Assembly: GCA_002383425.1 (NCBI GenBank)
Contig: DFYV01000154.1
Location: 1 to 15,155 of the forward strand
Source: Bacteroidales bacterium UBA4073
GTDB taxonomy: Bacteria > Bacteroidota > Bacteroidia > Bacteroidales > Tenuifilaceae
Direction: 5' to 3'
DNA length: 15,155 nucleotides
The translations under genes and the position numbers were made by a program. Shown piece after piece: positions 5,512 through 12,801 of this stretch. Numbering within the stretch: position 1 is the stretch's first letter; every line of letters begins with the position of its first letter. The notes below the pieces were generated by a model, which saw nothing but the letters and a program-made list of their open reading frames with translations, searched no databases and was not told where the DNA came from.

Positions 5512-7635
5512 ATGAGGTTCATTGCAATAAGTACCTTAATTTTTCTTTCTGCCGTTTCGCTTTACGGTCAAAAAATGGTTCGTTATGATTTAACCATAAC
5601 AGACACTGTAGTCAGCTATACCGGTAAGAGTAAAAAGGCTATTGCTGTTAATGGTCAAATACCAATGCCAACCTTGTACTTTACCGAAGGCGATACGGCA
5701 GAAGTTTATGTTCATAATAAATTACATCACGAAACATCTATCCATTGGCACGGTTTACTCTTGCCGAACGAGCAAGACGGGGTTCCCTACCTAACAACTG
5801 CACCCATCAAACCTCATTCTACCCATAAATTCAGGTTTATTCTCCGGCAGAATGGCACTTACTGGTATCATTCCCATACCATGTTGCAGGAACAAATAGG
5901 AATATACGGGGCTATTGTCATTCATAAACCTGACAGCCAACCCAAACACGAAGAAGTTTTGTTGTTAAGCGATTGGTCAAACGAAAACCCACACCAGATT
6001 GAACGTTCATTGCATTATGCCACCGACTGGTATATGATAAAGAAAAATGCCAGCCAGAGCTATGCAGAAGCCATAAAAGCCAAGAGGCTGAAAACCAAAT
6101 TGGAAAATGAATGGAAACGTATGCACGCCATGGATGTGAGCGATGTTTACTACGAACGATTCTTAGTAAATGGTGAAACTACCCAAAGCAAACCAAAGTA
6201 CCGCGCAGGAGATACAATCAGGCTAAGAGTAATAAATGGTAGTGCCAGCACCTACTTCTGGCTGAATTATGCAGGTGGTAAAATCAGAGTGATTGCTTCT
6301 GACGGTATCGATGTGAAACCTGTTGATGTTGACAGGTTAATTGTAGGTGTTTCAGAGATTTATGATATGGAAGTAACTATTCCTGAAAACGGCAGGTCCT
6401 ATGAATTCTCGGCAACATCAGAGGACCGTATTGGTTCAGCCTCTATATGGTTGGGCCAAGGAGAAAAAGTTGCTTTGGAGCCTATGCCATTGCTCGATTA
6501 CTTTGAAGGAATGCAGATGATGAACGATATGATGACACTTGGCGGCAATATGAAAGATATGGGCATGAATATGGCCCTACAGAAAATGGATATGAATGCA
6601 GTGATGTATAAAGAATCCAGTAACAAATTGACTACCTTAAATTACAACATGTTGCAATCGCCTACTAAAACCACGCTACCCGATGTGCCATTCAGAGAAT
6701 TGCATTTTGAATTGACGGGCAATATGAATAGGTATGTTTGGACGGTAAATAACAAAACCATTTCAGAAAGCGATATTATAAAAATTAAAGCAGGGGAAAA
6801 CATCCGTATCATCATCATCAATAACTCGATGATGCGACACCCGATGCACTTACACGGCCATTTTTTTAGGGTGGTCAACCAGTATGGCGACTACTCACCC
6901 TTAAAGAATGTGTTGGACATTATGCCAATGGAAACAGATACCATTGAATTTCACGCTTCTGAAGAATATGGTAATTGGTATTTTCATTGTCATATTTTAT
7001 ACCATATGATGGCTGGTATGGGCAGGATTTTCACGTATGAAAACTCACCACCTAATCCACAAATAATGAATCCCAAAAAGGCATTGCAAAAAGTGTATGC
7101 TGACGATAGAAGGTTTTATTTTGGTGCTGAAATAGGTCTGGAACACAATGGCAGCGACGGAGAAATCAGCCTGATGAATACCCGCTGGAAATTCAGTACG
7201 GAATGGCGACTTGGATTGAACGCAAAATCAGGGTACGAAACCGAAAGCCATTTGGGAAGGTTTTTGGACAAAAATCAATTCCTTTATGCATACACAGGTT
7301 GGGATTGGAGATACAGAGAAGGATATCGGGACGAGAAAAATATTTTTGGGCAACCAGGTACAAAAAACGACAGGGGTGTGGCACATTTTGGTATCCAATA
7401 CACCTTGCCCTGGTTCATTGTGGCTGATGTTTCCATTGACCATACAGGTTACTTTCGGCTACAGTTCAAACGCGACGACATTGCCATAACCAAACGATTA
7501 AGACTTTGGGGTATGTGGAATGCCGACCTTGAATATGCTGCAGGAGCCAGATACATTATGACAAAATATATTTCAGCTTCAACACATTACGATAGCGATA
7601 TGGGATTTGGTTTAGGGTTGACTGTTACCTATTAG
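5512..7635 (+). CDS. PcoA/CopA-type multicopper oxidase fused to a PcoB/CopB-like outer-membrane domain
   Basis: The protein has 707 aa with a signal peptide (~1-19). Residues ~22-515 form a three-cupredoxin oxidase with all four copper motifs: HWH (78-80), HSH (120-122), HPMHLH (443-448) and HCHILYHMMAGM (492-503), with Cys493, His443, His498 and Met503 as type-1 ligands. A Met-rich insert (~333-366; MQMMNDMM, MKDMGMNM) is typical of periplasmic Cu(I) oxidases such as PcoA and CueO. Residues ~530-707 are unlike an oxidase: amphipathic strands with many Trp and Tyr, including HFGIQYTLPWFIVADVSI and KRLRLWGMWNADLEY, resemble PcoB/CopB, and the chain ends in an aromatic residue (VTY) like an outer-membrane barrel. 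It probably oxidises Cu(I) in the periplasm while anchored to the outer membrane. The gene closes the operon. Confidence 0.9.
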   Translation: MRFIAISTLIFLSAVSLYGQKMVRYDLTITDTVVSYTGKSKKAIAVNGQIPMPTLYFTEGDTAEVYVHNKLHHETSIHWHGLLLPNEQDGVPYLTTAPIKPHSTHKFRFILRQNGTYWYHSHTMLQEQIGIYGAIVIHKPDSQPKHEEVLLLSDWSNENPHQIERSLHYATDWYMIKKNASQSYAEAIKAKRLKTKLENEWKRMHAMDVSDVYYERFLVNGETTQSKPKYRAGDTIRLRVINGSASTYFWLNYAGGKIRVIASDGIDVKPVDVDRLIVGVSEIYDMEVTIPENGRSYEFSATSEDRIGSASIWLGQGEKVALEPMPLLDYFEGMQMMNDMMTLGGNMKDMGMNMALQKMDMNAVMYKESSNKLTTLNYNMLQSPTKTTLPDVPFRELHFELTGNMNRYVWTVNNKTISESDIIKIKAGENIRIIIINNSMMRHPMHLHGHFFRVVNQYGDYSPLKNVLDIMPMETDTIEFHASEEYGNWYFHCHILYHMMAGMGRIFTYENSPPNPQIMNPKKALQKVYADDRRFYFGAEIGLEHNGSDGEISLMNTRWKFSTEWRLGLNAKSGYETESHLGRFLDKNQFLYAYTGWDWRYREGYRDEKNIFGQPGTKNDRGVAHFGIQYTLPWFIVADVSIDHTGYFRLQFKRDDIAITKRLRLWGMWNADLEYAAGARYIMTKYISASTHYDSDMGFGLGLTVTY

Positions 7636-7734
7636 CCATCGAACAGGTGGCAACAGCATTTGCAATTCGTATAACCATCTTACTAATCAAAGATTGAAAA
7701 AGAGATTCCACCTTCCATATTCCTAACAAAAAAA

Positions 7735-7766
7735 TTTGCTTTGTGAAAGAATTTTGATTAATTTTG
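7735..7766 (+). promoter_or_regulatory. Bacteroidota-type promoter of the methyltransferase gene
   Basis: TTTG (7735-7738) lies 20 nt upstream of TAATTTTG (7759-7766), an exact match to the -7 consensus TAnnTTTG. Transcription would begin near 7773 and translation at the ATG at 7788. The methyltransferase can thus be expressed independently of the controller protein, which suits early protective methylation. The rest of the gap from 7636 holds no gene or convincing terminator. Confidence 0.6.
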
Positions 7767-7787
7767 TTACTTAAAGTCAACATTGAA

Positions 7788-9689
7788 ATGGTCGATAAAA
7801 GAATACTTAACCAACTTATGCAAAATCACGACATAATAAGTCTTGAGCAGAATTTGGTGTATTCCTACCTGACTAATAATAAACTAAACTTTGACAATAA
7901 TCCAATCCTAAAAGACTACTTTAAAGGCTTTCAACAAAATCATCAACTTTACCTTGACTTTTCTTTGCATGACATTTCAAACTTAAAAGAACTTGAAAAA
8001 TATTTGGAGTTAATCATTCCTATTGAAGATAGAAAATTTAACGGCGCATTTTTTACTCCTGACTACATTATTGATTTTATAATAAACGAAATACAACCTA
8101 AAGAAAATGACACTAACCTTGACCCGAGTTGCGGTTGTGGTGCTTTTTTAGTTGGTATGACAGATTATTACAAAAGAACTTTTAATAAACCAATCAAAAA
8201 GATAATCAAGGAAAATATTTTTGGCTCTGACATATTGGAATACAATATTCGGAGAGCTAAGTTAATTTTATCTATATATGCTTTACAAAACGGGGAACAG
8301 TTAAATGACAACGATTTTAATTTGTATCATCAAGACAGTTTGCGAACACAATGGAATATGAAATTTGATAACATTGTTGGAAATCCGCCTTATGTAAAAT
8401 TTCAAGACTTAACCGACGATAACAGAAATTATTTAGCCAAACATTGGACAACCGTTGAAGGTGGCACTTTTAATCTCTACTTTGCTTTTTTTGAACTTGG
8501 TTATAAACTCTTAAAAAGCACTGGTAAACTCGGATATATAACTCCAAACAATTACTTTACTTCATTGGCTGGTGAAGCATTGCGCAAATACTTTTTAAAT
8601 CAAAAATGTGTTACCCAAATTATTGATTTTAGCCATAAAAAAGTATTTGATGCGCAAACATATACAGCAATTACATTTTTAAATAAGTTACAAAATGAAG
8701 CGATATACTATGATAGAATAAATAATGGATATAGCCCTGAGCAATTTTTAGTTAATACAAATGGCTCTCCTAACTACTTGGTTAACTTAAATGTTAAAAA
8801 ATGGCGTCTTCTTAAATCTGATGAACAACAAAATATTAAAACAATAGAAACAATTGGCATTCCTATCGGCAAATTGTTTGATATTACTGTTGGCATTGCT
8901 ACTTTGAAAGATGATGTTTTCTTTGTTGATGGTAGTAAACAAAAAAACGACTATTACATCAAAACAACTAATACTGGCGTGTATGAAATTGAAAAAGAAA
9001 TAGTTAAACCAGTTTATAAAATATCTGACTTTAAATCACAAGAAGAAATTGAACACAATACACGAAAAATTATTTGTCCTTATATCATAAAAAATGGCAT
9101 AGCAATGGCAATTCCGGAAAGTGATTTTAAAAATAAATATCCCAAATGCTACAACTATTTTCTTTCAGAAAAAGAAAACCTTTTAGCAAGAGATAAGGGA
9201 AAAGTGAAATACGAACCTTTCTTTGTTTGGGGAAGAACACAAGGACTTACCAGAAAGGGGAAGAAAATTTTAACCCCTACCTTTAGCCTGCACCCAAGAT
9301 TTCTATTAGTTGAAGAAGATGCTTTCTTTACAAACGGATACGGTATTTATTTTCGTAAACAAGAAAGTAAGGATTTGTTTAGTAACCTCATTAACCCAAT
9401 TGCTCAATTAGAAAATATAGATGTTGTTCAAAAAATACTGAACTCAGCTGTAATGGATTACTATGTGACAAAAACAAGTGTTGCGATTGAAGGCGGTTAT
9501 CCTTGCTATCAGAAAAATTTCATTGAGAAATTTACAATTCCTGAATTTTCCCAAGAAGAAATTGAGACAATTAGAAGTATTTCAGACCCTCTAATAATTG
9601 ACGAAATATTGATACATAAATATCAACTTAATATTCCAAATCCAAAGCGTTTTTCATATACGTCTAACAATGTCCTTGTTAATCCGTGA
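7788..9689 (+). CDS. Type II N6-adenine DNA methyltransferase (gamma class, TaqI-like specificity domain)
   Basis: The protein has 633 aa from the ATG at 7788; a TTG start at 7764 would lie in the -7 promoter element. Motif order is X-I-IV: GAFFTP (86-91), the AdoMet-binding DPSCGCGAF (112-120), and catalytic NPPY (199-202). This is the gamma order of Eco57I/TaqI-type enzymes. The C-terminal part (~355-590) is the expected target-recognition domain, with the conserved look of FVWGRTQGLT, TPTFSLHPRFL and FFTNGYGIYF. It transfers a methyl group from AdoMet to adenine N6, protecting host DNA from the partner nuclease. No nuclease domain is fused. Its last 67 bp overlap, tail to tail, the putative endonuclease gene on the other strand. 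The gene is AT-rich, unlike the core genes after 10846. The recognition site cannot be read from sequence alone. Confidence 0.92.
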   Translation: MVDKRILNQLMQNHDIISLEQNLVYSYLTNNKLNFDNNPILKDYFKGFQQNHQLYLDFSLHDISNLKELEKYLELIIPIEDRKFNGAFFTPDYIIDFIINEIQPKENDTNLDPSCGCGAFLVGMTDYYKRTFNKPIKKIIKENIFGSDILEYNIRRAKLILSIYALQNGEQLNDNDFNLYHQDSLRTQWNMKFDNIVGNPPYVKFQDLTDDNRNYLAKHWTTVEGGTFNLYFAFFELGYKLLKSTGKLGYITPNNYFTSLAGEALRKYFLNQKCVTQIIDFSHKKVFDAQTYTAITFLNKLQNEAIYYDRINNGYSPEQFLVNTNGSPNYLVNLNVKKWRLLKSDEQQNIKTIETIGIPIGKLFDITVGIATLKDDVFFVDGSKQKNDYYIKTTNTGVYEIEKEIVKPVYKISDFKSQEEIEHNTRKIICPYIIKNGIAMAIPESDFKNKYPKCYNYFLSEKENLLARDKGKVKYEPFFVWGRTQGLTRKGKKILTPTFSLHPRFLLVEEDAFFTNGYGIYFRKQESKDLFSNLINPIAQLENIDVVQKILNSAVMDYYVTKTSVAIEGGYPCYQKNFIEKFTIPEFSQEEIETIRSISDPLIIDEILIHKYQLNIPNPKRFSYTSNNVLVNP

Positions 9690-10531
9690 TAGTTTAAATT
9701 ATCCATTGAAGCTGTTGAATTTGCAGGAAGTAAATTGTCATTGATCAAATCCTGTGTAGTTGTATATATCTTGACAGGGGATTGTGAAAAATCAACAACG
9801 ACTAATGCAACTCTTTCATATTTAAAATCATCGTCTCTTTGACTCGTCCTCAAATTTAAAGCTGAAAAGCCTTTAAGATACTTTTCTAAATAATTTGCAG
9901 TTGATGCTGTAAATGGCTTGTAAACAGGATTATTTAAAGTTACCTGTGCTGCGTCAAGTTCTCTAACCGATATTAAATACACTTCACCTAAAACCATTTT
10001 AGGAAGTCTTCTATGAAGATTTAGCGGTTCAGCATAAGTTCTTTCATACATTGTATCAATATTGTTCGACAAACTACTCAATTGGCTTCTTACATTTATG
10101 GATAGAATGTGCTCTGAAAACAACTCTCCATATGGTTCCGTTGTCCCGGTATTATATAAGCCATTAAAATCAACACTTTCGATTCTTGGAACTTTATTGT
10201 TTGGGAACACACAAATATCTTGCTTTTTAAACTTTAAAAATCCTGCTAAGGTTTTTTCACCATTAGATTGACCTATATGCGGATGAATTAGATTTTGATT
10301 AACGCCTTCGTTCACAAGCGATGATTTCACAACTTCGTGAAGTATATTGATAAGTTGTTGAGATGCAATAAGTGAATTTTTCCCAGCTGCACCAGAATGT
10401 CTTATTACATCTTCTAATGAAATTTTAATAATTTCTAATGCTTCTTCTAAAACAATCGGATTGGTCGAAGAATCTGAGACTCTTGCATCTATTGAATCTT
10501 TAATTTCTTGTAATGTTCTCAAATTCGGCAT
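9623..10531 (-). CDS. Putative type II restriction endonuclease, family not assigned
   Basis: The protein has 302 aa, starting at an ATG inside the 3' end of the controller gene (32-nt overlap). It has no signal peptide or membrane segment. Residues ~25-75 look helical. A conserved-looking core follows: FKKQDICVFP (101-110), EPYGELFSEH (132-141), SINVRSQLSS (144-153), DTMYERTYAE (159-168) and LGEVYLIS (181-188). An acidic residue (Asp105 or Glu140) ahead of a strand ending VRSQ could be a PD-(D/E)XK site with Gln in place of Lys, but this is a guess. The nuclease call rests mainly on context: a controller gene directly upstream and a converging solitary methyltransferase. I could not match it to a named restriction family. 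Confidence 0.7.
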   Translation of the reverse strand: MPNLRTLQEIKDSIDARVSDSSTNPIVLEEALEIIKISLEDVIRHSGAAGKNSLIASQQLINILHEVVKSSLVNEGVNQNLIHPHIGQSNGEKTLAGFLKFKKQDICVFPNNKVPRIESVDFNGLYNTGTTEPYGELFSEHILSINVRSQLSSLSNNIDTMYERTYAEPLNLHRRLPKMVLGEVYLISVRELDAAQVTLNNPVYKPFTASTANYLEKYLKGFSALNLRTSQRDDDFKYERVALVVVDFSQSPVKIYTTTQDLINDNLLPANSTASMDNLNYHGLTRTLLDVYEKRFGFGILS

Positions 10532-10733
10532 TATTAAAAAAATTTTTTAAACTAACTCCCAAAGCAGATGCTATTTTCTCAATATTGACAATTGAAACGT
10601 TTCTTTGGCCATTTTCAATACTTGCAATATAGCTTCTATCAAGCTCAGCGGCATAGGACAAATCTTTTTGCGACATACCTGACGCTTCCCTGAGTTCCTT
10701 AATTCTTATACCTATTTTATGTTTTACGTCCAT
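10500..10733 (-). CDS. Controller (C) protein of the restriction-modification system, XRE-type HTH
   Basis: The protein has 77 aa, the usual size of C proteins, and is a single Xre/Cro helix-turn-helix domain: RIKELREASGMSQKDLSYAA, then the recognition helix region RSYIASIENGQRN, and the C-terminal helix IEKIASALGVSLKNFF. C proteins dimerise on C-boxes upstream of their own gene, first activating and then repressing transcription of C and the downstream endonuclease, so restriction is delayed after entry into a new host. The layout fits: the gene overlaps the endonuclease start by 32 nt, and C-box-like repeats sit 17-45 nt upstream of its ATG, implying a very short leader. An ordinary XRE repressor is the alternative. 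Confidence 0.85.
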   Translation of the reverse strand: MDVKHKIGIRIKELREASGMSQKDLSYAAELDRSYIASIENGQRNVSIVNIEKIASALGVSLKNFFNNAEFENITRN

Positions 10734-10750
10734 AAGACAAATGTCAGAAT

Positions 10751-10779
10751 ATGTTGACTATGAACCAAAGACTATAAGT
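10751..10779 (-). promoter_or_regulatory. C-box-like operator upstream of the controller gene
   Basis: Read on the - strand, ACTTATAGTC (10779-10770) is followed by a second ATAGTC (10761-10756) continuing AACAT, so ATAGTC recurs 14 nt apart. GACT(N3)AGT symmetry is visible in GACTATAAGT on the + strand. This matches the GACT/AGTC style of operators bound by controller proteins of systems such as Esp1396I, from memory. Its end lies 17 nt from the ATG, so binding would overlap the promoter. No clear TAnnTTTG element could be fixed here. Confidence 0.5.
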
Positions 10780-10845
10780 AATCTTTTTAAATATCTCTTA
10801 ATTTCAAACTACACTTATATTTATTAGCAAGTAAGATGTTTACAG

Positions 10846-11970
10846 CTATAAATCGGACAACCGGTTTAATGCTTCTTTAAAATCCTGGGCAGTAGCCGAT
10901 ATGTTCATGACCAAATACCTATGGCATTGCCTGTCGTGGTAAAACCATGAAAGGGGAAGTAACCCTACACCTTTCTCAACCACCAACTTTTCGGCCATTT
11001 CCACATCTCGAATGTCGAAGTAACTCTTGTAACCGAGTATTACCATATAACCCGACGATTGCTCATGAAGTGTAAACTTACTTTCCTTCAGGACGTCCCT
11101 TAAAAAATTGTAGTTCTGCTCCAAAAAATCGGCAAGTTTATGTCCTTCATTAACAGAGCTAAGCATCTTTGTGTAATTAGCAACCCGGTTAAGATTTGGG
11201 GAAGCCGAAATGGCTGAATGGATACTCTTATACCCTGCCATTAAAGGCTCAGGTGCTATACAGTATGCAATTTCTTGATCTGTTGTTGCCACTGGAATGT
11301 TGAGAGAACCTATCCGGTAAGTAACCTGACAAAGCTTTGGATAGAAGTTCACGCTGGTGCCCTCAAAGTTATGGTAGCCCAAATCCACCATCGATTCGTT
11401 AAAAACCAGCTTTATCTTGGTTCCGTTTATCAATCGTTGCAACTCCTCAAAATCCTCAGCATTCAGGGCTTGTCCCGTTAACAGGTGAGGCGATGAAATA
11501 ACCATCAGCTTAGTTGTGGCGTTTATGGCTCGTTGAACCTCACCCCAATCAATCCTAAAATCAGGATCCTTCATTGGAATATACACAGGACGAGCCCCGC
11601 AAAGTTCAACGGCAACCTTCAGGTTTGTTGCAAAGGGCTCCAATACTATTACACTATCACCATCTTTTACACTTGATGCAATAGCAATAAAAATTGCCAG
11701 ATTTACACCACCTACAAAGGTAATCTCGGTTTCAGGATTCACTGCCCTAAAATACTTGCTGAGCATGTACTTTGAAAGCGTTAGGTATGGGTTTATAGCA
11801 TTTCCCTCATCTAAATCAGGATCTTCAGCGCTGGAACTGTTACTCAAAAATTCCTTAAACCCCTGTTCGTTTGGTAATACTGAAGTCAAGTCAATGGCCT
11901 CATGATCCCTTATTAACTTTTGCAAGTTTACATCGCTCAAAACAGATATTTCACCTACCTTCTGGGTCAT
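10846..11970 (-). CDS. Aminotransferase-fold protein lacking the PLP lysine (probable pseudoenzyme)
   Basis: The protein has 374 aa and the overall layout of class I/II aminotransferases. The stretch ending IAYCIAPEPL (233-242) aligns without gaps to the KTFxxTGWKIGYCxAP region of the YbdL/kynurenine aminotransferase group. In that alignment the Schiff-base lysine position is Ile225 (GSLNIPVATT). The Asp that holds the PLP pyridine nitrogen (DEVY) is Asn191 (FNESM), and the Asn of PHNPTG is Leu163 (PHLLTG). The substrate-carboxylate Arg may remain as Arg351 (HRYLVM). The frame is intact and the rest looks well kept, so this is not an obvious decaying pseudogene. It lies downstream of recO on the same strand with a 98-nt gap. 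It may be a binding or regulatory protein; automatic annotation would probably call it an active enzyme. Confidence 0.75.
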   Translation of the reverse strand: MTQKVGEISVLSDVNLQKLIRDHEAIDLTSVLPNEQGFKEFLSNSSSAEDPDLDEGNAINPYLTLSKYMLSKYFRAVNPETEITFVGGVNLAIFIAIASSVKDGDSVIVLEPFATNLKVAVELCGARPVYIPMKDPDFRIDWGEVQRAINATTKLMVISSPHLLTGQALNAEDFEELQRLINGTKIKLVFNESMVDLGYHNFEGTSVNFYPKLCQVTYRIGSLNIPVATTDQEIAYCIAPEPLMAGYKSIHSAISASPNLNRVANYTKMLSSVNEGHKLADFLEQNYNFLRDVLKESKFTLHEQSSGYMVILGYKSYFDIRDVEMAEKLVVEKGVGLLPLSWFYHDRQCHRYLVMNISATAQDFKEALNRLSDL

Positions 11971-12068
11971 AGTATTTTAAAAACAATGATTGTAGTTTAA
12001 AATTACTAATAGTTTTCTAAAATTCATAGCAATTTTGATGGAATAGTTTGTTTATTTGATGAAAGCAA

Positions 12069-12797
12069 CTATTCGAAAAGTTGGATTAGTACTGGTAGCG
12101 TTCTGAACCGTATTCCTGCTCCCAGGTGAAAACGATAAAACGAAGCGATGGCCTCAATAATTATTCTACGTTGATTCTGGTTAAGGGTTAAGGCTTCGGG
12201 GTTGAGCATTGGGGTGTCTATCAGTTCGCTTAACATCTTACTCGTTTGCTCTTCAAGAACAAAACCATGCGCCTGTTCTGCTCCACAAAATTTTCCATTT
12301 TTAATATCGAAGAAAGGTTCAGCAGCGCTCCATCGGTTTAAGGGATAAAATCCCAGATATCGAGATAGTTGCATCATAAAAATCAAATGAAAATTTGCCA
12401 CTCCTACCTGCAGGTTATCTAATATTTGTATGGAGTTTTCTATAAATGCAAAAAGTGGCTGGTTGGTTTCTTCCTCTCTAATGGTTCTGTATAACAATTC
12501 GCTCAGGAATATCGAAATGGTAAGCTTAATAGGATTTTGATGCAGGTTGGGAAAATGGTAGGCTGATGTAACCTCTTTCACCCTGAACATCTCTGCGTTG
12601 GGACGGTAGTAGTAAACCACATCGAGTACTGATAGGGGTTGGAAATATACATTCATTCCGGCTTTCTTCCCATTAGGGTAAGCTCTGTTCACAAGTAATG
12701 TAATTCGACCATGTTCCTGAGCATAGCAACTCACTATCAGGCTATTCTCCCTGTACCGAATCACCCTTAGGACAATAACCCTATTCTGTAATAGCAT
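12069..12797 (-). CDS. recO: DNA repair protein RecO
   Basis: The protein has 242 aa, the normal family length. The N-terminal OB-fold is recognisable from VIVLRVIRYRENSLIVSCYAQEHG through the strand RITLLVNRAYP and the later LSVLDVVYYYRP. The C-terminal helical part has SELLYRTIREEE, LGFYPLNRW, FFDIKNGKF and the end FRTLPVLIQLF. The four-cysteine zinc site of some RecO proteins is absent: only Cys24 and a single Cys in FCGAEQ are seen, as in the zinc-less versions. RecO acts with RecR to load RecA on SSB-coated single-stranded DNA and anneals complementary strands. The start codon is 4 nt after the porZ stop, so the genes are likely co-transcribed and coupled despite unrelated roles. Confidence 0.93.
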   Translation of the reverse strand: MLLQNRVIVLRVIRYRENSLIVSCYAQEHGRITLLVNRAYPNGKKAGMNVYFQPLSVLDVVYYYRPNAEMFRVKEVTSAYHFPNLHQNPIKLTISIFLSELLYRTIREEETNQPLFAFIENSIQILDNLQVGVANFHLIFMMQLSRYLGFYPLNRWSAAEPFFDIKNGKFCGAEQAHGFVLEEQTSKMLSELIDTPMLNPEALTLNQNQRRIIIEAIASFYRFHLGAGIRFRTLPVLIQLFE

Positions 12798-12801
12798 AGT
12801 C

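Noticed and set aside
7645..7713. AGGTGG (7645) and CCACCT (7708) as a terminator stem after the oxidase gene
   Set aside because: The loop would be 57 nt with only 6 paired bases and no T-run, so it is not a credible terminator.
7764..7787. TTG start extending the methyltransferase by 8 residues
   Set aside because: The codon is part of the TAATTTTG promoter element; the ATG at 7788 leaves room for a leader.
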